From positions 1-5,012 of the forward strand of contig WFQA01000104.1 of assembly GCA_015487255.1 (NCBI GenBank): a stretch of DNA of 5,012 nucleotides. Direction: 5' to 3'. Made by a program: the position numbers and the translations under genes. This document shows positions 1-4,335 of the stretch, in pieces; the stretch's first letter is position 1; each line of letters starts with the position of its first letter. Source of the DNA: Paracoccaceae bacterium. Lineage in GTDB: Bacteria; Pseudomonadota; Alphaproteobacteria; Rhodobacterales; Rhodobacteraceae. A model generated the notes under the pieces. That model did not search any database. It saw only the letters and a list, made by a program, of their open reading frames with translations, and was not told the origin of the DNA.

Positions 1-1
1 G

Positions 2-112
2 TGGTTCATCGGCGTGCAATTCCACCCCGAGCTAAAATCCCGCCCGTTTGAGCCGCATCCGCTCTTTGCCAGCTTTATCGAGGCTGCCGTGAAGCAGAGC
101 CGGCTTGTTTAG
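2..112 (+). CDS. pyrG: CTP synthase, C-terminal end (partial, 5' part outside window)
   Basis: Reading from base 2 gives 36 codons and a TAG stop at 110-112. The peptide begins WFIGVQFHPELKSRPFEPHP and ends in KQSRLV. This is the end of the glutamine amidotransferase domain of CTP synthase, which makes CTP from UTP, ATP and glutamine in the cytosol. The HPEL motif carries the His and Glu of the amidotransferase Cys-His-Glu triad, and the following KSRPFEPHPLFASF stretch is characteristic of PyrG rather than of other class I amidotransferases. The nucleophilic Cys and the synthetase domain lie upstream of the window. The next gene begins over or just after this stop codon, so the two may be co-transcribed. 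Identification is from motif recognition only, but the motif is very distinctive. Confidence 0.93.
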   Translation, partial: WFIGVQFHPELKSRPFEPHPLFASFIEAAVKQSRLV

Positions 113-1013
113 GGTGTTTCGCTGGGTTGCCGCGATTTGCCTCTCCACGTCCACAGCATTTGGGCAAGGGGTGAGCGGGGATATTCAATCAATACCGTAT
201 GATCTATTGGCGCAATTTACGACTGAACGGATCGATTTCGAAGAAATTGACGCTTGGCGCGCGGGCCCAGTTTTTTTGACCCAAAATACTGATTTTGGCC
301 AAGCCACATTTGGAAGCGCATATATCGGCCAACATGTGATTGGGCAAATCACTGGCAAAAAAGTAGATGCACCACTCGCGCTAATCCCTTCACAAGTTGC
401 GCCGGCAAACATGCCTGAAATCGCTTTCAACACGGGCAGTTATAACAGCAGCACAGGGGTATTTACTATTTCACCTGCCGAGCGCGGTATTTTTATGACC
501 AATTCTCTGCTTGGGCTTTCAATAAGCGGAAATAACTCAATCTCACGATACAACTGGGGCTACCCGCCTAGAAATTCCGGTGGAAACATTCGGAACATCG
601 TAATGGGATTAGAGCCGATTTCTGTTCTTTTTAAAGAGGACCAAACCGCAGTCGGCTTTCGAATTGTGAGATTGAATCGCATTGAACAGTCATCAGGAAG
701 CTCTCAAACCGGCCAACCTCGCTTCCGCGTGAAATTCTTTCGCCGTGACGGGGTGCTGATTTCCGAAGTGATCCTGACTCCGGATCGCGATAAATACGTC
801 GCCTTTGCCCGCTGTGGTGGCGCGGCCGATATTGCCGGAATACAGATCACCAATTCCACAAAATCAGGCCTCGCATTTGACGATTTCATATTTGGCATGC
901 CGCATACCGCGCCCAGCCCATCACCTGATGAAAATCCACTTTCGCAGTTGGCTGAAGAACCTTCCCTCGACAACCCGCTAAATGTTGATCTTTGCTCTTT
1001 CTATACCTCTTAA
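105..1013 (+). CDS. Unrecognised exported beta-rich protein
   Basis: I do not recognise this 302-residue protein. Its N-terminus (FRVFRWVAAICLSTSTAFG, then Q21) has the basic, hydrophobic and small-residue layout of a Sec signal peptide, probably cut after G20. The rest is rich in Ser, Asn, Gly and alternating hydrophobic residues with no membrane segment, suggesting a beta-sandwich. Residues 180-264 (VGFRIVRL, then FRVKFFRRDGVLIS, IAGIQITN and GLAFDDFIFG) resemble the C-terminal strands of exported PEP-CTERM-type sandwich proteins, but no sorting signal or transmembrane tail follows. The tail (267-302) is Pro/Ser/Glu-rich. Mature cysteines are only C237 and C297, so a disulfide is possible. 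The start is uncertain: TTG at 105 overlaps the pyrG stop, GTG at 114 lies one base after it, and neither has a good Shine-Dalgarno. I chose TTG because it leaves two Arg and a fuller signal peptide. GC in two sampled 60-base lines is 48-52%, against 65% in a phaC line, which may indicate transfer. Confidence 0.75.
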   Translation: MFRVFRWVAAICLSTSTAFGQGVSGDIQSIPYDLLAQFTTERIDFEEIDAWRAGPVFLTQNTDFGQATFGSAYIGQHVIGQITGKKVDAPLALIPSQVAPANMPEIAFNTGSYNSSTGVFTISPAERGIFMTNSLLGLSISGNNSISRYNWGYPPRNSGGNIRNIVMGLEPISVLFKEDQTAVGFRIVRLNRIEQSSGSSQTGQPRFRVKFFRRDGVLISEVILTPDRDKYVAFARCGGAADIAGIQITNSTKSGLAFDDFIFGMPHTAPSPSPDENPLSQLAEEPSLDNPLNVDLCSFYTS

Positions 1014-1070
1014 AGCATTTCTAATTTATCTTGGGGCATATCCGGCATCAAGCCCCCGGGCAGATTCAGC

Positions 1071-1694
1071 TTAAGCCGATGCAGCACCAACTCTGGCCCC
1101 GCCCTGGGCAACCAGCCCGCGCACCATGCAGAGGTAAACCTCTTCTATTTTTTCCAATGAAAGCCGGCCATCACCGCGATACCATGTGCTGACCCCGGTC
1201 AGCATGGCGATAATCGCGTAGGAGGAAAGCTTGATATCGCAAAGTGAGAAATGGCCCAAGCGGTTGCCCGCCTGCAAAATCTCGCCCAGCAGGCCCTCGT
1301 ATTCTCGGCGCTTGGCCTCGATCAGGGTAAAATTTTCTGCCGAGAGATTGCGCAATTCCATATAGGCGATGAAAATCTCGTCACCCCGGTTGAGGTGAAA
1401 CCGGATGTGAAACCGCACGAATTGCTCAAGCTGCTGCATCGGGTCATCCGGGGTTTTGGCGCGCTCCGCCCGCCATGCGGCCAGCAGGTCGTCCATATGG
1501 CCATCCATGATCTGGTAAAGCAGGGTTTGTTTATCGGGGGTGTAAAGATAAAGCGCGCCGGCCTGCACCCCGACCTCGGTGGCGATCTGGCGCATGGAGA
1601 CCGCCGCATAGCCATATTGGGCAAAAAGCCTGGTTGCCGCCACCCGCAGCACTTGCGCGGTTTTCTTACCGTCTGAGCCGGTTTTACGTGCCAT
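1071..1694 (-). CDS. TetR/AcrR-family transcriptional regulator
   Basis: This 207-residue protein has normal TetR length. Residues 12-59 form the N-terminal DNA-binding domain: a first helix (LRVAATRLFAQYGYAAVSM), then the helix-turn-helix RQIATEVGVQAGALYLY and the trailing DKQTLL that usually reads sKeeLl. The C-terminal ligand and dimer domain includes FIAYMELRNLSAENF, a cluster of basic and acidic residues (EAKRREYEGLL), and GVSTWYRGDGRLSLEKIEEVY. This resembles TetR proteins that sense acyl-CoA thioesters, such as the KstR2-like group; that is an inference and the ligand is unknown. The ATG start has AAGGG upstream (complement of 1699-1703, four bases away). The gene follows phaC on the same strand by 59 bases. 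That gap holds a TetR-type palindrome within a candidate promoter, so autoregulation is likely. It could act on phaC or on genes elsewhere. Confidence 0.9.
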   Translation of the reverse strand: MARKTGSDGKKTAQVLRVAATRLFAQYGYAAVSMRQIATEVGVQAGALYLYTPDKQTLLYQIMDGHMDDLLAAWRAERAKTPDDPMQQLEQFVRFHIRFHLNRGDEIFIAYMELRNLSAENFTLIEAKRREYEGLLGEILQAGNRLGHFSLCDIKLSSYAIIAMLTGVSTWYRGDGRLSLEKIEEVYLCMVRGLVAQGGARVGAASA

Positions 1695-1698
1695 TTTA

Positions 1699-1703
1699 CC
1701 CTT
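1699..1703 (-). promoter_or_regulatory. Ribosome binding site of the TetR gene
   Basis: The minus strand reads AAGGG here, followed by TAAA and the ATG start at 1694. This is a fair Shine-Dalgarno at slightly short spacing and supports the chosen start. Confidence 0.5.
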
Positions 1704-1714
1704 CGTTTTGAGCG

Positions 1715-1744
1715 AATTTAACTGAACACACGTTCAAATAGCAA
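1715..1744 (-). promoter_or_regulatory. Candidate promoter of the TetR gene
   Basis: On the minus strand, TTGCTA (complement of 1739-1744) and TAAATT (complement of 1715-1720) are separated by 18 bases, a plausible -35/-10 pair for the housekeeping sigma factor. The palindrome at 1723-1736 fills the spacer, where a bound repressor would block RNA polymerase. The pair was found by eye and neither hexamer is a perfect match, so confidence is modest. Confidence 0.4.
1723..1736. promoter_or_regulatory. Probable TetR operator, palindrome TGAAC-N4-GTTCA
   Basis: TGAACACACGTTCA is a perfect 5-bp inverted repeat around a 4-base centre, the size and form common for TetR-family operators. It lies 28 bases upstream of the TetR start and in the spacer of a candidate promoter. 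Family knowledge says that TetR regulators usually bind a palindrome next to their own gene. Binding by this protein is inferred. Confidence 0.6.
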
Positions 1745-1753
1745 GCAAAACCG

Positions 1754-3523
1754 TTAACGAAGATCAAAGCGGTCACAGACATAGCTGCCCGGCGCATCTT
1801 CCAGCACCCCGTTTACCGCGCCCGGCACCCGGGCGGGCAGTTTCTTGCCGCTGCGTTTTTTAAGCCAGTTATGCCAATCCCCCCACCAGCTTCCCGGCAC
1901 CTCCTGCGCATTTTCAACCCACTCTGCCAGCGAATCACCCGGCTTTATATCGCCGGTCCAATATTGGTATTTTTCTGCCGCGGGCGGGTTGACCACCCCG
2001 GCGATATGCCCCGAGCCGGACAGCACAAAACGTGATTTGGCATTTTCCAGCATCTCCACCCCGCGAAAAACCGAGTGTGGCGGGGCGATGTGGTCTTCCT
2101 TGGTGGCCACATGATAAAGCGGCACCCGCACATGTGCGGGCAGCACCTCCTCATCAAGCAGTTTGAAATCACCCCGCGCAAAGGCGTTTTCCATATAAAA
2201 CCGGCGCAGGTAATAAAGGTGCAGCCTGGCGGGCATGCCGGTGCTGTCGGCGTTCCAGTAAAGCAGGTCAAACGGGAACGGCTCCTTGCCCAGCAGGTAG
2301 TTGTTGACCACATAAGACCAAATCAGATCATTGGCGCGCAGCATGTTGAAGGCACTGGCCATCACCTGCGCGGGCAGGTAGCCATCGGGCATTTGCGCCT
2401 CGAGATCGGTCAGGGTTTCCTCGTCAGCAAATATCTGCAATTCACCGGCATCGGAAAACTCAAGCTGGGTGGTGAACAGCGTGGCGGAGGCGATGCGCTT
2501 GTCACCCAGCTTGCCGAGATAGGCCAGCAGCGGGCCAAGCAGGGTGCCGCCAACGCAATATCCGCCAATGTTCAGGCTTTTTTGCCCGGTCTCTTTCAGC
2601 GCCACATCCACCGCATCAAGCACGGCTTTTGAGTAGCTGTCCCATGTTTCATCGCGCTGGGCCTCGGTGGGGTTGACCCAGGAGATGATAAAAACCGTAT
2701 AGCCCTGCCCGACCAGATATTTCATCAATGATTTCTTCTGGTTAAGGTCAAGAATATAATATTTGTTGATCCATGGCGGCACAAAGAGCAGCGGTTTGGC
2801 ATATACTTTTTCGCTGCTCGGCGCATATTGGATAAGCTGCAACACGTTGTTTTGCCAGATCACCTTGCCCGGCGTGATGGCCATATCACGGCCAACCTGA
2901 AAGGCCGCCATGTCGGTTTGCCGGATCAACAGCTTGCCATGGCCGCGTTTCACATCCTCCAGCATCATCTTCAAACCGCGCACGAGGTTTTCGCCGTTCT
3001 GCGCGGCGGTGGCCTCCAGCACCTCGGGGTTGAGGGCAAAGAAATTGGCCGGATGGATCGATTCGACATAATTCCGGGTATAGAATTCCAGTTTTTTGCG
3101 CGCGGCCTCATCCAGCCCCTCGGCCCCGGCAACCTGCTCTTGCAGCCAGTCCGACGTGAACAGATAAGCATGTTTGATATAGTCAAACAGCGCGTTTTCA
3201 TTCCAGCCCTTATGGGCAAAGCGCTTGCCGCCCAGGTCATCGGGGGCGGGTGGCTCGCTGCCCATCCAGCGCACCATGGTTTTGAGCCACAGCCCCTGCT
3301 GGCCCAGCCAATATTCCTGCGTGGCCCTGGCCAGCGCCTCGGGGGAGGACCACAGCGCCTTGTTGATCTCCTCCAGCGCCTTCATCGGCGAGGCCGCCTC
3401 CCCCTGCCCTTCCAGCGTTGCCTGCCAAATCTTCACCGACAGTTCGGCGATCTGGGCAAAATTCTGCGCCGCCTGCGCGCCCTGTTTGGCAAGATCGTCA
3501 AATTCGCTGGGTGTATCGGGCAA
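1754..3523 (-). CDS. phaC: Class I poly(3-hydroxyalkanoate) synthase
   Basis: The enzyme polymerises (R)-3-hydroxyacyl-CoA, usually 3-hydroxybutyryl-CoA, into polyester at the surface of cytoplasmic storage granules. The protein is 589 residues, the usual size for class I synthases. An N-terminal region (about 1-215) with the PhaC_N features HPANFFALNPEVLEAT and GENLVRGLKMMLED leads into an alpha/beta-hydrolase domain. This contains FVPPWINKYYILDL (247-260), the lipase-like box GYCVGG with nucleophile C323, YWNADSTGMP (422-431), the catalytic Asp in KEDHIAP (D477), and the catalytic His in SGSGHIAGVVNPP (H506). All triad residues are present, so it should be active. The start is TTG at 3523. 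A GGAGG sits eight bases upstream, and no in-frame ATG or GTG lies nearby; the next Met is residue 47. The gene is divergent from a lipoprotein gene and followed by a TetR gene. The phasin and PhaR genes that often follow phaC in this group are not adjacent here. Confidence 0.96.
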   Translation of the reverse strand: MPDTPSEFDDLAKQGAQAAQNFAQIAELSVKIWQATLEGQGEAASPMKALEEINKALWSSPEALARATQEYWLGQQGLWLKTMVRWMGSEPPAPDDLGGKRFAHKGWNENALFDYIKHAYLFTSDWLQEQVAGAEGLDEAARKKLEFYTRNYVESIHPANFFALNPEVLEATAAQNGENLVRGLKMMLEDVKRGHGKLLIRQTDMAAFQVGRDMAITPGKVIWQNNVLQLIQYAPSSEKVYAKPLLFVPPWINKYYILDLNQKKSLMKYLVGQGYTVFIISWVNPTEAQRDETWDSYSKAVLDAVDVALKETGQKSLNIGGYCVGGTLLGPLLAYLGKLGDKRIASATLFTTQLEFSDAGELQIFADEETLTDLEAQMPDGYLPAQVMASAFNMLRANDLIWSYVVNNYLLGKEPFPFDLLYWNADSTGMPARLHLYYLRRFYMENAFARGDFKLLDEEVLPAHVRVPLYHVATKEDHIAPPHSVFRGVEMLENAKSRFVLSGSGHIAGVVNPPAAEKYQYWTGDIKPGDSLAEWVENAQEVPGSWWGDWHNWLKKRSGKKLPARVPGAVNGVLEDAPGSYVCDRFDLR

Positions 3524-3531
3524 TGGTCTGG

Positions 3532-3536
3532 CCTCC
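3532..3536 (-). promoter_or_regulatory. Strong ribosome binding site that fixes the TTG start of phaC
   Basis: The minus strand reads GGAGG here, eight bases before the TTG at 3523. It is the best Shine-Dalgarno in the neighbourhood, and it decides in favour of a TTG start where no ATG or GTG is available. Confidence 0.75.
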
Positions 3537-3544
3537 GTGAGCGC

Positions 3545-3573
3545 TTGCGCCGGGCTTGGTGAGCGTTTACATT
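3545..3573 (+). promoter_or_regulatory. Candidate promoter of the lipoprotein gene
   Basis: TTGCGC (3545-3550) and TACATT (3568-3573) are 17 bases apart on the + strand. Transcription would start near 3580, leaving a leader of roughly 30 bases before the GTG at 3613. The -10 element overlaps the candidate phaC -10 on the other strand. This is an eye-based match only. Confidence 0.35.
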
Positions 3574-3588
3574 TGAAATCGCAAACGC
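3563..3588. repeat. Inverted repeat GCGTTT-N14-AAACGC with inner ATTT-G-AAAT
   Basis: Arms GCGTTT (3563-3568) and AAACGC (3583-3588) are perfect complements separated by 14 bases. Almost at their centre is the odd-length palindrome ATTTGAAAT (3571-3579). Both lie between phaC and the lipoprotein gene, over the candidate -10 elements of both promoters. Such a site could bind a regulator of one or both genes. The CTGC-N-GCAG type of site that I associate with PhaR in related bacteria is not seen here. Confidence 0.45.
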
Positions 3589-3599
3589 AACTTTTTCAA
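3571..3599 (-). promoter_or_regulatory. Candidate promoter of phaC
   Basis: On the minus strand, TTGAAA (complement of 3594-3599) and TCAAAT (complement of 3571-3576) are separated by 17 bases. The inferred leader before the TTG at 3523 would be about 40 bases and would contain the GGAGG site. The -35 hexamer is good and the -10 weak. Not tested. Confidence 0.4.
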
Positions 3600-3612
3600 G
3601 GGTAAATATCCG

Positions 3613-3915
3613 GTGCGCGCCATAAAAGCCATATCCTGCGTGGCCTTTCTGGCCCTTTCCGGTTGCTCGATCAATGATGATCTGCGCGATTTCCAAAACA
3701 CCATCCCCGAGCGGATCAGCGGCCTGCAATGGCCTGCCCTGGTGCCGCTGGGGAATTTTGCGCCGCTTGGCCCGCTTACCGCCCCCCCAGATACCCGCTC
3801 ACTGGCGGCCCGCGCCATGGCGTTGCGGGCAAAAGCCCAAGCGCTGCGCGGCCCGGTGCTGGAGCCGGGCCGCGCAAAGGCCATGCGCGCCGCCCTGCGC
3901 CGTGCGCGGGGATAA
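3613..3915 (+). CDS. Small predicted lipoprotein
   Basis: This 100-residue protein opens with RAIKAISCVAFLALSGCS. That is a lipoprotein signal peptide with lipobox LSGC and acylated Cys at residue 18, so it should be membrane-anchored and face the periplasm. Position +2 is Ser, compatible with outer-membrane sorting by the usual Lol rule. The mature part is about 83 residues. It has a PALVPLGNFAPLGPLTAPPD segment (41-60) and a basic, Ala/Arg-rich helical tail (LAARAMALRAKAQALRGPV, then RAKAMRAALRRARG). From memory this pattern resembles small uncharacterised Rhodobacteraceae proteins with a LVPL segment and an LAARA...LRGPV helix; no function is known to me. The start is GTG, with AAGGG (3598-3602) ten bases upstream. 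The gene is divergent from phaC and 62 bases ahead of the RraB-like gene. A 12-bp perfect hairpin lies within its 3' third. Confidence 0.8.
   Translation: MRAIKAISCVAFLALSGCSINDDLRDFQNTIPERISGLQWPALVPLGNFAPLGPLTAPPDTRSLAARAMALRAKAQALRGPVLEPGRAKAMRAALRRARG
3845..3876. repeat. Perfect 12-bp GC-rich inverted repeat (hairpin) inside a gene
   Basis: The left arm TGCGCGGCCCGG (3845-3856) and right arm CCGGGCCGCGCA (3865-3876) are exact complements around an 8-base loop. The hairpin falls in the coding sequence for ALRGPVLEPGRAK of the lipoprotein, about 40 bases before its stop. No run of T follows, so it is not a classical intrinsic terminator. It may slow ribosomes or exonucleases, or simply reflect GC-rich codon choice. 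Confidence 0.7.
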
Positions 3916-3922
3916 TTGGCGC

Positions 3923-3951
3923 TTTTCATGGGCCTGGCTTGGCCTTATAAG
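3923..3951 (+). promoter_or_regulatory. Candidate promoter of the rraB-like/hom operon
   Basis: TTTTCA (3923-3928) and TATAAG (3946-3951) are 17 bases apart. The -10 matches five of six consensus bases and the -35 four of six. It lies in the 62-base gap after the lipoprotein gene and would give a short leader carrying the GGAGAG site before the TTG at 3978. Read-through from the lipoprotein gene is the alternative. Confidence 0.4.
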
Positions 3952-3966
3952 CACCCCAGACAAAGC

Positions 3967-3972
3967 GGAGAG
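3967..3972 (+). promoter_or_regulatory. Ribosome binding site supporting the TTG start of the RraB-like gene
   Basis: GGAGAG ends five bases before TTG at 3978. No in-frame ATG is near, and the protein from this TTG has a natural N-terminus (SEEFDQKAATFYS). Confidence 0.6.
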
Positions 3973-3977
3973 CCAGC

Positions 3978-4325
3978 TTGAGCGAAGAATTTGACCAAAA
4001 AGCCGCAACCTTTTATTCGGTGGCGCAATTCCTTGAGGAAGGGAAAGTAGGCGAAGGTGCGGATATCGCGCTGGAGCTGTTTTTCATTCCTGATGCAAAA
4101 GCCGACCAGGCCGCCTTTCTGAAAGCTCTGAAAACCTTTGGCTATAATGCCGCGGTCGAGGCCGAAACCGCTGTCAGCGGGCAGGCGCGCGAGGCGATAT
4201 TGGTGACGGTTGATACAAAAATGACCGCTGAGGATATTTGGCAACACGAAGAGCGCACCACCAAACTGGCGCAAAGCCGCGGTTTTGCCCCGGATGGCTG
4301 GGGCTTTCTGGCGCCGGATGAATAA
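3978..4325 (+). CDS. RraB-like protein (regulator of RNase E activity B family)
   Basis: The 115-residue acidic protein matches the RraB family fold. Residues 31-61 (ALELFFIPDAKADQAAFLKALKTFGYNAAVE) form a strand-helix unit, and 73-80 (AILVTVDT) a second strand. A helix (AEDIWQHEERTTKLAQSRG) is followed by the family's characteristic ending DGWGF (106-110). E. coli RraB, about 138 residues, binds RNase E and changes which RNAs it degrades. Whether this shorter alphaproteobacterial relative does so is unproven. No signal peptide is present, so it is cytoplasmic. Translation starts at TTG with GGAGAG five bases away. Homoserine dehydrogenase follows by 10 bases, with its ribosome site over this stop codon, so the two are almost surely one transcript. 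I recall the same pairing in other Rhodobacteraceae. Family call fairly firm, function uncertain. Confidence 0.82.
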   Translation: MSEEFDQKAATFYSVAQFLEEGKVGEGADIALELFFIPDAKADQAAFLKALKTFGYNAAVEAETAVSGQAREAILVTVDTKMTAEDIWQHEERTTKLAQSRGFAPDGWGFLAPDE

Positions 4326-4328
4326 GGA
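4324..4328 (+). promoter_or_regulatory. Ribosome binding site of homoserine dehydrogenase, overlapping the upstream stop
   Basis: AAGGA begins within the TAA stop of the RraB-like gene and ends seven bases before the ATG at 4336. Ribosomes finishing the upstream gene would sit on this site, so translational coupling is likely. Confidence 0.65.
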
Positions 4329-4335
4329 TACACCC

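Noticed and set aside
1033..1056. GGGGC-N14-GCCCC in the gap between the convergent genes, possible bidirectional terminator
   Set aside because: The stem is only 5 bp with a 14-base loop, and no T run follows on either strand. Termination is expected somewhere in this 57-base gap, but the sequence does not show a convincing signal.
1251..1676. Long open frame on the + strand opposite the TetR gene
   Set aside because: It mirrors the TetR coding frame, has no recognisable domain or ribosome site, and the minus-strand protein has clear family motifs.
1702..1716. TTCG-N7-CGAA inverted repeat in the leader of the TetR gene
   Set aside because: Four-base arms are expected by chance; the adjacent TGAAC/GTTCA palindrome is the better operator.
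1718..1757. Two TTAA elements that might form a CtrA box
   Set aside because: They are about 36 bases apart start to start, while a CtrA site needs a 7-base spacer.
1752..1759. Perfect 8-bp palindrome CGTTAACG spanning the phaC stop codon
   Set aside because: Too short to support a function, and partly fixed by the TAA stop. No matching second copy is seen nearby.
2828..3562. 244-codon open frame on the + strand opposite phaC
   Set aside because: It is a shadow of the phaC frame in GC-rich DNA. The peptide is low-complexity in His, Gln, Leu and Arg with no family features.
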